DNA of 64,000 nt from Streptomyces sp. NBC_00554 (GTDB taxonomy: Bacteria; Actinomycetota; Actinomycetes; Streptomycetales; Streptomycetaceae). The notes under the pieces are model-generated. The model had not been told where the DNA came from, did no database searches, and saw nothing but the letters and a program-made list of their open reading frames with translations. The stretch's first letter is position 1. Every line of letters begins with the position of its first letter. Where the stretch lies: the NCBI RefSeq assembly GCF_041431135.1, contig NZ_CP107799.1, positions 7,254,001-7,318,000 on the forward strand, read 5' to 3'. Shown in pieces: positions 16,787-24,939 of this stretch. Both the position numbers and the translations under genes were made by a program.

Positions 16787-17818
16787 TCAACTACCGTCCC
16801 CGTAGAGCTGCTTCACGATCGACCTCAGCACCTGGTCCGTGCGCGGCCCGTAGTTGAGGAGCACCCCGTCCTCGACCGACACGACCCGGCGCTCCATCCC
16901 GGCCGGAGTCTGCGCGACGCCGGGGATCTTGACGAGACCGTCGATCCCGCCGACCGATTCGAGGCCCTTGGTCATCACGAGGATCGCGTCGGGGGCGGCC
17001 TGGGCCAGCGCCTCGGTGGTGATGGCCGTGAAGTCCTTCTCAAGACCCGACTCGGCGCCGGCGTCGACCGCTCCGGCCGCTTCGAGCAGCGAGGTGGCTC
17101 CCGAACCCTTACCGCCGATGAGATACACCGAGGCCGAGCCGCGGAGATAGAGGAAGGCGACGCGCGGATGCTCCTCGCGGGCCGGAATCTCCTTGCGTAC
17201 CGCGGCGATCCGATCCTCCGAGCGCTGGGTGAGCCGCTTCCCGTCGGCCGGTACGCCGAGGGCGTCGGCCACCGCCTGAATGCGCGGGCCCACATCCTCC
17301 AGGCCCTGCGCCGGGTCGACGACGAGGACCGGGATGCCCGCGTCGCGGATCTGCTCCATGGCCGCGTCGGGCCCGGTCGTCGTCTCGGCGAGGACGAGGT
17401 CCGGCTTCAGCGAGAGCACGCTCTCCGCCGAGACGTCGTGGTTGCGGGTGACGACCGGCAGCTTCTCCGCCTGATCGAAGGTGGCGGTGATGTCACGGGC
17501 GACGACCCGGTCGCCGAGCCCGAGCGTGAAGACGATCTCGCTGAGGCTGCCGGAGAGCGGGACGATCCGGTCGGCGGCCCGGACCGTCACCTTCTTCCCG
17601 TCGGACGAGCTCACGGTGACGGGGAGTTGGGGCTTCGCGCGGTCTGTGAGGGGTTCGAGACGGTTGGCGGAGGTGGCGGTCTCCTTCGAGGTCTCCTTTG
17701 TGGACTCCGCGCTCTCGGCCGCGCCCCCGCAGCCGGTCGCGGCCGTCAGGAGGGCGAGCGCGGACAGCAGGGCGCCCGCCATTCGTGTGCGCCGACGGCG
17801 CACGGTCCCGTCCTTCAT
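16787..17818 (-). CDS. Heme/hemin ABC transporter substrate-binding lipoprotein (HmuT-like)
   Basis: This 343-aa lipoprotein has an Arg-rich N-terminus, a hydrophobic core and lipobox LTAATGC, then a Ser/Thr/Glu-rich linker. The class III periplasmic-binding fold follows (RIVPLSGSLSEIVFTLGLGD near residue 85, helical linker, second lobe). This is the pattern of HmuT/HtsA heme-binding proteins rather than B12 or siderophore binders, and the HtaA neighbours support it. It shares a perfect-looking iron box with the divergent htaA genes. The usual hmuU permease and hmuV ATPase genes do not follow it; efeO comes next on this strand. Start chosen at 17818; upstream ATGs would put extra residues before the signal. 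Confidence 0.85.
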   Translation of the reverse strand: MKDGTVRRRRTRMAGALLSALALLTAATGCGGAAESAESTKETSKETATSANRLEPLTDRAKPQLPVTVSSSDGKKVTVRAADRIVPLSGSLSEIVFTLGLGDRVVARDITATFDQAEKLPVVTRNHDVSAESVLSLKPDLVLAETTTGPDAAMEQIRDAGIPVLVVDPAQGLEDVGPRIQAVADALGVPADGKRLTQRSEDRIAAVRKEIPAREEHPRVAFLYLRGSASVYLIGGKGSGATSLLEAAGAVDAGAESGLEKDFTAITTEALAQAAPDAILVMTKGLESVGGIDGLVKIPGVAQTPAGMERRVVSVEDGVLLNYGPRTDQVLRSIVKQLYGDGS

Positions 17819-17937
17819 CCTCGTCCATCCATCCTCTCGGTCTGCTTCCCGCTGCTCCCGGCTGTCTCTGGCCGCGTCCGGTCGCCGCCAGTTGCTTCCA
17901 GCCGCTCCGGCCTCTTCCGGCACCTGCCGGGCATAGC

Positions 17938-17956
17938 TTAGGTTAGCCTTACCTTT
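17938..17956. promoter_or_regulatory. Iron box between hmuT-like and htaA genes
   Basis: TTAGGTTAGCCTTACCTTT matches 15 of 19 positions of the DmdR/IdeR consensus. It lies between the divergent heme-binding lipoprotein gene and the first HtaA gene, so it can control both. Confidence 0.85.
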
Positions 17957-18003
17957 CTAGCCATGAGTGGCTGGTTACCGACTGCCGAACCCGGAGGACA
18001 TCC

Positions 18004-19431
18004 ATGCCCGCGCGCCTGAGGGCCCCGATCACCGCGGTGTGCGTGGCCGCGCTCGGAGCTCTGCTGGGGGCACTGCTCCCCGCAACCGCCGCGCACGCCG
18101 CCGGCCGCAGCGTGCAGGGCGGGCGGCTCGACTGGGGCATCAAGTCCTCCTTCCAGAGCTATGTCACCGGGCCCATCGCCAAGGGGAGTTACTCCCTCAC
18201 CGGCGGCGCGGCCACGGTCGGCAGCAGCCAGTTCCGCTTCCACTCCGCGACGGGCACGTACGACAGCGCCACGGGCGCCTTCTCCTCCTCCTTCTCCGGC
18301 GGGGTCCACTTCGTCGGGCACAAGGAGGACGACGGCACCTACCAGCTCGACCTCACGATCAGCCGCCCCACCGTCCGCATCTCCGGCGGCAGCGGCACCC
18401 TCTACGTCGACATCACCAGCAAGGCGAAGGGCACCGGGACGGTCACGACGTCCTCACAGGTGCCCTTCGCCTCCCTCTCCCTCGGCGGGATCGACATGAA
18501 GGGCGGCGGCAACTCCGTACAGCTCAACAGCCTTCCCGCCACGCTGACTTCGCAGGGCGCCAAGTCCTTCGCCGGGTACTACACGGCCGGGACCGCGCTC
18601 GACCCGGTGAGCCTGTCCGCGGACGTGCGGGCGGCGGCCACGCCGAAGGCGTCGAGCACGCCCACACCCACGAAGTCCTCCGTGAAGAAGGAGACTTCGG
18701 GCGCCATCGCGAACGGCGCCGTCGACTGGGGCGTGCGCCGCACCTTCCGCGAGTACGTCACCGGGGACATCGCCCAGGGCAAGTGGACCCTGTCCTCGGG
18801 AGCCCAGGACGGCGGCGCGCTCTTCCGTTTCGCCGGCGGTGAGGGGACGTACAAGAAGGACGACCGCTCGCTGGAGGCGGAGTTCGAGGGCGCGGTGCGC
18901 TTCACCGGCGAACAGGGTCTCGACCTGAGGCTGAGCGGTGTCCGGGTGACCGTCGAGGACGCCAAGGGCACGCTGTACGCCGATGTGACCAGCGAGGACT
19001 TCACCGGCAAGAAGGTCGCGCTCGTCACCTTCACGGCGAAGAACCTCACCCCGAAGGACGACCTCGTCGAGCTGACCGAGGCGCCCACGAAGCTCACCGC
19101 CAAGGGCGCGAAGGCCTTCGGCGGGATGTATCAGGCGGGCACCGAGATGGACCCCCTCTCGCTCGCCGTCGCCCTCACCGACGACGCGGCCCTGCCCGCG
19201 CTGCCCGACCTGGGCAGCTCGGCCACCGCGAGCGCGACCCCCTCGGCACCGGAGACGGCCGCCGAAGCCGAGACCGACACGACCGAGGCCGCCGCGGACA
19301 CCTCCGACGGCACACCGGTCCTTCCCATCGGCCTCGTGGCCGGCGCCCTGCTGGTGGCGGGCGCGGCCTACGCGATCGCCGTCCGCCGGCGCCGTGCCCG
19401 CCAGGCCCCCGCAGTCCCTGATGAGGGCTGA
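18004..19431 (+). CDS. HtaA-domain heme-binding surface protein 1
   Basis: This 475-aa exported protein has a signal peptide (cleavage near AHA at residues 32-34). It has two HtaA domains, each opening with a D/LxWG(I/V)(K/R) motif (RLDWGIKSSFQSYV near residue 40; VDWGVRRTFREYV near 240). A Thr/Ala/Glu-rich stalk, one membrane helix and an RRRRAR tail follow. HtaA domains bind heme via conserved Tyr/His and hand it along a surface relay to HmuT. No LPXTG-type sorting motif precedes the helix (the sequence is PVLPIG), so it is probably membrane anchored. GGAGGACATCC supports the start, and an iron box lies about 50 bp upstream. Confidence 0.9.
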   Translation: MPARLRAPITAVCVAALGALLGALLPATAAHAAGRSVQGGRLDWGIKSSFQSYVTGPIAKGSYSLTGGAATVGSSQFRFHSATGTYDSATGAFSSSFSGGVHFVGHKEDDGTYQLDLTISRPTVRISGGSGTLYVDITSKAKGTGTVTTSSQVPFASLSLGGIDMKGGGNSVQLNSLPATLTSQGAKSFAGYYTAGTALDPVSLSADVRAAATPKASSTPTPTKSSVKKETSGAIANGAVDWGVRRTFREYVTGDIAQGKWTLSSGAQDGGALFRFAGGEGTYKKDDRSLEAEFEGAVRFTGEQGLDLRLSGVRVTVEDAKGTLYADVTSEDFTGKKVALVTFTAKNLTPKDDLVELTEAPTKLTAKGAKAFGGMYQAGTEMDPLSLAVALTDDAALPALPDLGSSATASATPSAPETAAEAETDTTEAAADTSDGTPVLPIGLVAGALLVAGAAYAIAVRRRRARQAPAVPDEG

Positions 19432-19486
19432 ACCCCATTACACCGTCCGCCACTTGGCGGACCACCCATCGAGGAGAACCACCTTC

Positions 19487-20980
19487 ATGTCCGTCAGAGC
19501 CCGCCGCCCTCTCGCCCTCGCCGCAGCCGTCGCCACGGCCGCCGCACTGGGTGCCACCGCGCTCGCCACCGCAGGGGCGACCACTGCCGCGGCCGCCGAA
19601 ACCCCCCTCAGCGGCTACGAGTTGACGTGGGGCATCAAGCAGTCGTACCGCACGTACGTGACCACCTACGCAGGGGGCACCTTCACGGCGACGGACGGCG
19701 CCACGCAGGCCGCGGACAACGGCGCGTTCACCTTCGTGGACGGCACCGGCACCTACGACACCACGGCGCACACGCTCGGCCTCGGCTTCAAGGGCAGCCT
19801 GAACATCGTCTCCCAGGCGCACGGCTTCGACATCACCCTGTCCGACGTGAAGTTCGACAGCGCCACCACCGAGATCACCGCCGACGTGACGAAGACGACC
19901 ACGCCGGCGACGGGCGGTACGCCGGTCACCACGAAGTCGGAGGACGCGCCGCTGGCCACGGTGACCGTCACTCGCGACATGAAGGACATGGCCACCAAGC
20001 TGACGGCGGAGGCGGCGGACATCCTCGGCAGCGCGTCCTACGCGGACGCGGCCGGCGACCCGTTGACGCTGGTGCAGAAGACGACCTCGCAGTCCCCGGA
20101 CCCGGACACGTCCGACTCCACCTCCCCGTCACCGTCGAACTCCGACTCGACCTCCCCGTCTCCGTCCTCGTCGAACTCCGAGTCCGCGTCCGCGAGCGCG
20201 TCCCCGTCGACGTCTGCCTCGGCGGCCCCGACCGCGGGCGACATCACCGACGGCACGCTCGGCTGGGGCGTGAAGGAGTCCTTCCGTACGTACGTCGTGA
20301 GCGGCGTCGCCCAGGGGGAGATCACCGCGTCCGGCGGCGCGACCCAGGCCACCGGCAACGGCGTCTTCACCTTCGTGGACGGCACCGGCACCTACGACAC
20401 CGACGCCGACACCCTCTCCGCCTCCTTCGAGGGCGCGGTCAACTTCAAGGGCCACGAGGAGAACGGCGAGTACGGCCTCGACCTCACCCTCAGCGACCTC
20501 AAGGCGGAACTCGACGGCGGAACCGGCGAACTGACCGCCGACGTCGACAGCCTCGGCGAGAAGTCCGAGGACGTCGTCCTCGCCAAGCTCAAGGCCACAT
20601 CGGGCCAGTTGACGGTCGAGGACGACGTGATCGAGCTCGACGACGTCACGGCCACCCTCACGGACGCGGGCGCGGAGGCGTTCGGCGGCTTCTACACGGC
20701 GGGCACCGCCCTCGACCCGGTGGACCTCGCCGTGGCCGTCGACGAGAACGCCCAACTCCCGGGCGGCGACGACGAGTCGACCACGCCCAGCTCCAGCGCC
20801 TCGGCCACCTCCGGCACCACGGGCGGCACGACCGGCTCCACCACCGGCGGCGACACCGGTTCCCTCGCCTCGACCGGCTCCGACGTACCGGCCGGCGCAC
20901 TCGGCGCCGCCGCCGCGATCACCGTCGCGGCAGGCGCGGGCGTGGTCCTCGCGGTACGCAGGCGCCGCACGGTGTCGTAG
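19487..20980 (+). CDS. HtaA-domain heme-binding surface protein 2, with sortase motif
   Basis: This 497-aa protein has a signal peptide and two HtaA domains (ELTWGIKQSYRTYV near residue 45, LGWGVKESFRTYV near 260). A Ser/Pro/Asp-rich linker joins them and a Thr/Gly-rich stalk follows. The C-terminus has LASTG, a membrane helix and RRRRTVS, the LAXTG signal used by class E sortases in Streptomyces. It should therefore be covalently attached to the cell wall, outside HtaA protein 1, which suggests a wall-to-membrane heme relay. It follows protein 1 by 55 bases and is probably in the same iron-controlled operon. GAGGAGAA precedes the ATG. Confidence 0.92.
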   Translation: MSVRARRPLALAAAVATAAALGATALATAGATTAAAAETPLSGYELTWGIKQSYRTYVTTYAGGTFTATDGATQAADNGAFTFVDGTGTYDTTAHTLGLGFKGSLNIVSQAHGFDITLSDVKFDSATTEITADVTKTTTPATGGTPVTTKSEDAPLATVTVTRDMKDMATKLTAEAADILGSASYADAAGDPLTLVQKTTSQSPDPDTSDSTSPSPSNSDSTSPSPSSSNSESASASASPSTSASAAPTAGDITDGTLGWGVKESFRTYVVSGVAQGEITASGGATQATGNGVFTFVDGTGTYDTDADTLSASFEGAVNFKGHEENGEYGLDLTLSDLKAELDGGTGELTADVDSLGEKSEDVVLAKLKATSGQLTVEDDVIELDDVTATLTDAGAEAFGGFYTAGTALDPVDLAVAVDENAQLPGGDDESTTPSSSASATSGTTGGTTGSTTGGDTGSLASTGSDVPAGALGAAAAITVAAGAGVVLAVRRRRTVS

Positions 20981-21014
20981 TCCCGCATCCCCCAACTGGC
21001 GCGACTGACGCGAC

Positions 21015-21067
21015 AGCCCGCCCCAGCCCTGGCCGCCTTCCGGCGGCTGCGTGGGCTGGGGCGGGCT
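21015..21067. terminator. Strong terminator after the htaA operon
   Basis: A 15-bp perfect stem (AGCCCGCCCCAGCCC and its complement) encloses a second small hairpin of GGCCGCC/GGCGGC type. Confidence 0.8.
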
Positions 21068-21096
21068 CGTTGTGCGAGTGGTGTTTGAATGCTGGA

Positions 21097-21744
21097 GTGA
21101 CTGATTACGACGTGCTGCGGGTCTTCTGTGGGCCCGGTGGGCGATACGGCAACGAGCTCGGGGTCGTTCGTGAGGGATCCTTCATGCCGGACGTCGAGGA
21201 GCGGCAGGCGTTCGCCGCGAAGCTCGGGTTCAGCGAGACGGTGTTCGTGGACGACCCCGAGCGCGGGGTCATCGACATCTACACGCCCACGCTGCGGCTG
21301 CCGTTCGCCGGGCATCCGTGCGTCGGGGTGGGCTGGCTGCTCGATGTGCCCGAACTCGTCACGCCCGCCGGGGTGGTGGGGGTCCGGCTGGACGGTGAGT
21401 TCAGCTGGATCGAGGCGCGTCCGGAGTGGCCGGAGCCGCGCACGCTGCGTCAGTACGCCACGGCTGGCGAGGTGGACGCACTGCCCGTGCCGCCGGCGGG
21501 TGAGTGGATTTTCGCCTGGGCCTGGGAGGACGAGGCCGCGGGGCGGGTGCGCGCCCGCGGGTTTCCCGGGCGCGGGGACGGCATCGCGGAGGACGAGGCC
21601 ACGGGGGCGGCGGCTCTTCAGCTGACGGCTCGGCTGGGGCGGGCGCTCAACATCGTCCAGGGGGCCGGGTCCCAGATACTTACCGCGCCGCAGCCGGGGG
21701 GTTGGGTTGAGGTGGGGGGTCGGGTGCGGTTGGTGCGGGGGTGA
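21097..21744 (+). CDS. PhzF-like epimerase/isomerase family protein, short form
   Basis: This 215-aa protein carries the two landmark motifs of the PhzF/diaminopimelate-epimerase-like fold. The first is GNELGVV near residue 18, with the catalytic Glu. The second is LPFAGHPCVGVGWLL near residue 70. It later has ATGAAALQLTARLGR, the second-domain equivalent of the active site loop. It is clearly shorter than typical PhzF proteins of about 260-300 residues; the missing part lies mainly between the two domains. The substrate is unknown. The GTG start lacks a spaced ribosome site; a TTGAAT six bases upstream would suit a leaderless transcript. Confidence 0.75.
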   Translation: MTDYDVLRVFCGPGGRYGNELGVVREGSFMPDVEERQAFAAKLGFSETVFVDDPERGVIDIYTPTLRLPFAGHPCVGVGWLLDVPELVTPAGVVGVRLDGEFSWIEARPEWPEPRTLRQYATAGEVDALPVPPAGEWIFAWAWEDEAAGRVRARGFPGRGDGIAEDEATGAAALQLTARLGRALNIVQGAGSQILTAPQPGGWVEVGGRVRLVRG

Positions 21745-21758
21745 GGGAGGGGTGTTAT

Positions 21759-21960
21759 CGCCCCCGCCGCCCCTACCCGTCCCATCCGTTCCTGGGGGCT
21801 CCGCCCCCAGACCCCCGCTCGCCCGAAGGGCTCGTCCTCAAACGCCGGACGGGCTGAAGACTCTCCGGCTCGGGCAGGATTTTCAGCCTCTCCGGCGTTT
21901 GAGGAGCGGGGTCTGGGGCGGAGCCCCAGGAGGATGGGACGGGTAGGGGCGGCGGGGGCG
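21759..21960. repeat. Long palindromic intergenic repeat, copy 2
   Basis: This 202-bp inverted repeat is related to the one at 9140-9338. It shares the outer CGCCCCCGCCGCCCC arms, the GGGGGCTCCGCCCCCAGACC type middle and the inner TCCTCAAACGCCGG / CCGGCGTTTGAGGA arms. It lies between the convergent PhzF-like and heme oxygenase genes. Confidence 0.85.
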
Positions 21961-21998
21961 AAAGATCCCCGGCTCGGGCTGGAGAAAGGGTCATGCCC

Positions 21999-22658
21999 TC
22001 ACGCGGTCAGCGGGAACTCTTCCCCCAGTGCCTGAAAGACCGCCGTGTTCAGGGCGAACGCCCGCTTGCACTCCGTCACGATCCGCTGCTTCTCCAGGTC
22101 GTCGGCGTGGATGCCGTCCAGGAGTTCGCGGTAGGCGCGCTTGAAGGCGGCGGGGTTGGTGATGTCCTCGAAGACGTAGAACCGCACGCCGTCGCCCTTG
22201 CGGGTGAAGCCCCAGGTCTGTTCCGCCTTGCCGCGGATGATCTGGCCGCCGGAGAGGTCGCCGAGGTAACGGGTGTAGTGGTGGGCGATGTAGCCGCCGG
22301 GCCAGGTGCGGGCGCATTCGGCGACGCGGGCCGCGTACGCCTGGGTCGCGGGCAGAGCGGTGAGGGTCGTGTGCCAGTCGGGGCCCCGGAGGTGGGCGAG
22401 GTCGGCCTCCAGCGCGGTGCGGCGCATCAGTTCGTGCTGGATGAAGGCCCCGGCCAGCGGGTCGGACGCCAGCTTGTCGGCGTCCGCCTCCAACGCCTCG
22501 TACACGAACCACAGTTGCTCGGTGTAGCGCGCGTACGCCTCGACACCGAGCCTGCCGCCGAGCAGGTCGCTCATGAACGTCGAGGTCTCCGCCTCTGTGT
22601 GCTGCTCGTGCGAGGCGGTGCGGATGAGCGTCGAGAACGCCGTACCCGACGAGTTCAT
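21999..22658 (-). CDS. Heme oxygenase (biliverdin-producing)
   Basis: This 219-aa cytoplasmic all-helical enzyme cleaves heme to biliverdin, CO and Fe2+. It has an N-terminal STLIRTASHEQHTEAE segment with the proximal His ligand (near residue 18) and the distal-helix motif YLGDLSGGQ with flexible glycines near residue 130, both diagnostic of HmuO-type heme oxygenases. The start at 22658 is preceded by GGAGG; an in-frame ATG eight codons earlier has no such site. An iron box lies about 47-65 bases upstream, linking it to the HtaA/HmuT uptake genes. Confidence 0.93.
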   Translation of the reverse strand: MNSSGTAFSTLIRTASHEQHTEAETSTFMSDLLGGRLGVEAYARYTEQLWFVYEALEADADKLASDPLAGAFIQHELMRRTALEADLAHLRGPDWHTTLTALPATQAYAARVAECARTWPGGYIAHHYTRYLGDLSGGQIIRGKAEQTWGFTRKGDGVRFYVFEDITNPAAFKRAYRELLDGIHADDLEKQRIVTECKRAFALNTAVFQALGEEFPLTA

Positions 22659-22704
22659 GTGGACCTCCGGTGGTGAGGACAAGGCGACAGCAAGTCGGAT
22701 TTTC

Positions 22705-22723
22705 TATGGTTAGCCTTACCTAA
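22705..22723. promoter_or_regulatory. Iron box upstream of heme oxygenase
   Basis: TATGGTTAGCCTTACCTAA matches 15 of 19 positions of the DmdR/IdeR consensus and lies about 47 bases before the heme oxygenase ATG. Confidence 0.8.
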
Positions 22724-22788
22724 GTCAACTGGTTCCCGACGTCCTGTCGGTAAAAACGTACCCCGAATCCCGGTCGGGCCCACATGGA

Positions 22789-22818
22789 AGAGCCCGCCCT
22801 GTGGACAGGGCGGGCTCT
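22789..22818 (-). terminator. Terminator after map
   Basis: AGAGCCCGCCCT pairs with AGGGCGGGCTCT around a 6-base loop, about 45 bases past the map stop codon. Confidence 0.8.
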
Positions 22819-22862
22819 GGGGGCGCGGAAACCACCGCACGCGAGGCGGCGGCGAGGCGGGG

Positions 22863-23720
22863 CTACGGCAGGGTGAGGATCTCGGCGCCGCTGTCGGTGA
22901 CGACCAGGGTGTGCTCGAACTGAGCCGTCCGCTTCCGGTCCTTCGTGACGACTGTCCAGCCGTCGTCCCACATGTCGTACTCATGCGTACCGAGCGTGAG
23001 CATCGGCTCGATCGTGAAGGTCATCCCGGGCTGGATGACGGTCGTCGCATGGGGGCTGTCGTAGTGCGGAATGATCAGACCGGAGTGGAAGGAGGAGTTG
23101 ATCCCGTGCCCCGTGAAGTCCCGGACCACCCCGTACCCGAACCGCTTCGCGTACGACTCGATGACGCGCCCGATGATGTTGATCTGACGGCCGGGCTTGA
23201 CCGCCTTGATCGCCCGGTCGAGCGACTCGCGGGTCCGCTCGACGAGCAGCCGGCTCTCCTCGTCGACGTCACCGACGAGGTAGGTGGCGTTGTTGTCACC
23301 GTGGACCCCGCCGATGTACGCCGTCACGTCGAGGTTGATGATGTCGCCGTCACGCAGGACCGTGGAGTCGGGGATGCCGTGGCAGATGACCTCGTTGACG
23401 GAGGTGCACAACGACTTGGGGAAGGCGCGGTAGCCGAGGGTCGAGGGATAGGCACCGTGGTCGCACATGTAGGCGTGCGCGACCCGGTCCAGCTCGTCCG
23501 TCGTCACACCGGGTGCGATGAGCTTCGCGGCCTCGGCCATCGCCCGCGCGGCGATGCGCCCGGCGAGCCGCATCGCCTCGATCGTCTCGGGCGTCTGCAC
23601 CTCCGGACCGGTGTACGGCGTGGGCGTGGGCTTGCCCACGTACTCCGGGCGCCTGATGTTTCCCGGGACGGGACGGGTGGGAGAGAGCTCCCCTGGTACG
23701 AGCAGCGACTGGCCAGACAT
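22863..23720 (-). CDS. map: Methionine aminopeptidase, type I
   Basis: This 285-aa dinuclear metalloenzyme removes N-terminal Met from nascent proteins. The pita-bread fold ligands are all in place: DVTAYIGGVHGDNN (first Asp), FTGHGINSSFHSG (His), EPML and the final Glu in QFEHTLVV. An N-terminal extension of about 40 residues rich in Pro/Gly (NIRRPEYVGKP) is the SH3-ligand-like tail seen in actinobacterial Map paralogues. The start at 23720 has no Shine-Dalgarno, but TAGACT ends seven bases before the ATG, indicating a leaderless transcript. Confidence 0.94.
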   Translation of the reverse strand: MSGQSLLVPGELSPTRPVPGNIRRPEYVGKPTPTPYTGPEVQTPETIEAMRLAGRIAARAMAEAAKLIAPGVTTDELDRVAHAYMCDHGAYPSTLGYRAFPKSLCTSVNEVICHGIPDSTVLRDGDIINLDVTAYIGGVHGDNNATYLVGDVDEESRLLVERTRESLDRAIKAVKPGRQINIIGRVIESYAKRFGYGVVRDFTGHGINSSFHSGLIIPHYDSPHATTVIQPGMTFTIEPMLTLGTHEYDMWDDGWTVVTKDRKRTAQFEHTLVVTDSGAEILTLP

Positions 23721-23778
23721 GCCAGCGAGTCTAACCAGCGGGCGTGGGGGACCATGTCCGTGGCGAAAGGAGCCGGTC

Positions 23779-24015
23779 ATGGCCCTCTTCAAGAAGCGCA
23801 CCGTCGGCAAGCCCGGCGAGTGGTACTACTGCCTGGAACACAAGAAGGTCGAGGAAGGCCCCGACTGCCCGGGCAAGGACCGTTTCGGTCCCTACACCTC
23901 ACGGGCGGAGGCGCAGCGCGCGATGGAGATCGCGAGGGAACGCAACCTCGAGTGGGAAACGGACCCGAAGTGGCACGACGCGACGGGGGCGGCGCCGGGG
24001 CCTGACGAGGACTGA
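23779..24015 (+). CDS. Small conserved-looking protein, unknown function
   Basis: This 78-aa soluble protein (MALFKKRTVGKPGEWYYC) is rich in charged and aromatic residues, with two cysteines at about residues 18 and 30 and a helix (RAEAQRAMEIARERN) near the middle. Its codon use is typical of the genome, and GAAAGGAG lies just upstream of the ATG. It is divergent from map. I do not recognise a characterised family. Confidence 0.75.
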   Translation: MALFKKRTVGKPGEWYYCLEHKKVEEGPDCPGKDRFGPYTSRAEAQRAMEIARERNLEWETDPKWHDATGAAPGPDED

Positions 24016-24097
24016 GTCCGCGTGCGGGGTGGGCTCCCGGCATACCGGGGTCCACCGCCGGAGGCGACGGACCGGGGTCGCCGAAGGCGCCGCAAGC

Positions 24098-24223
24098 TGC
24101 CCGCCGAAGGCGGCGCAGAGTGGCGAGTCGGGCGGGTGGGCGGGAAAGGCCTTTCGACGGTGTCCGCCGCAGGCGGGTAGGCAGGCCGAGTCGGGTGGGC
24201 GGGCGGGAAAGATCCGCGAAGCG
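24098..24223. repeat. Tandem 63-bp duplication
   Basis: Two imperfect units in direct order each have CCGCCGNAGGCGG followed by GAGTCGGG-(C/T)-GGG and GGGAAAG. The clearest copies are at 24125-24148 and 24188-24211. They fill the space between two convergent genes and show no coding sign. Confidence 0.6.
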
Positions 24224-24236
24224 GCATACGACCCGG

Positions 24237-24839
24237 TCACCACCGAGCCGACGGCGGAGCCGTCAGCTGATCCGCCAGCCGGGACAACCGGTCCCGAACA
24301 CGCCGCCGCCCCCGAGGCGAGGGCAACGCGTTCTCCCCGGCCCCCGCACTCACAAGATGCTGAACGGTATCGAGGTCGAGCTCGGGCCCGCCCGGCACGG
24401 CCAGCACCTCATGAGCCAGCGCCGGCAGTTCAGCATCCCCCGCGGACAGCGCAAGCACCGTCGCCCCGGCCCGCCGAGCATCATGAACCCGCTCAAGCAG
24501 CGGCGCCCCCACCGCCCCGGGCGACACGACAAGCAGCGTCTCCCCACGCCGCGCGGCCTCGATCCGCCCGAGCCCCACCGCAAGGTGAGCCGGATCCGAG
24601 CCCGCCGCCCCATGCCGCACCAGCGTCGGCGAAAGCTCCGGCGTCCCCGACCACGCGGCCTCGTCAACCAGATGCGCGGCGAGATGCCACGGCTCGTACT
24701 CCTCCGTGCCCACCAGCAGCAACCCGCCCCCGTACGACACCACGGACCCCCGCAGCACCCCGGCGAACCGCCGCGTGGCCCCCAACCACTCGGTCCCGGC
24801 AAGCACTTCACGCAGCAGCGCGACCCGTACGGCATCCAT
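24237..24839 (-). CDS. SIS-fold-like protein, function unknown
   Basis: This 200-aa alanine-rich protein resembles a sugar-isomerase (SIS) alpha/beta fold. RGETLLVVSPGAVGAPLLERVHDAR and GATVLALSAGD look like strand-helix pairs that bind phosphosugars, but no key Ser/Thr cluster is obvious. It has strong third-position GC bias. No neighbour points to a pathway. It could be a regulator or a degenerate SIS protein; confidence in the fold is modest. Confidence 0.65.
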   Translation of the reverse strand: MDAVRVALLREVLAGTEWLGATRRFAGVLRGSVVSYGGGLLLVGTEEYEPWHLAAHLVDEAAWSGTPELSPTLVRHGAAGSDPAHLAVGLGRIEAARRGETLLVVSPGAVGAPLLERVHDARRAGATVLALSAGDAELPALAHEVLAVPGGPELDLDTVQHLVSAGAGENALPSPRGRRRVRDRLSRLADQLTAPPSARW

Positions 24840-24939
24840 GCAGACGCATCCTGCCGCAACCGGCCACTCGTGACCCGGAGTTCATCCCAAATTCGCCCAA
24901 GCTGGGCAAGGGGCCGGATCAAGCGGTAAGGAGAGACAC

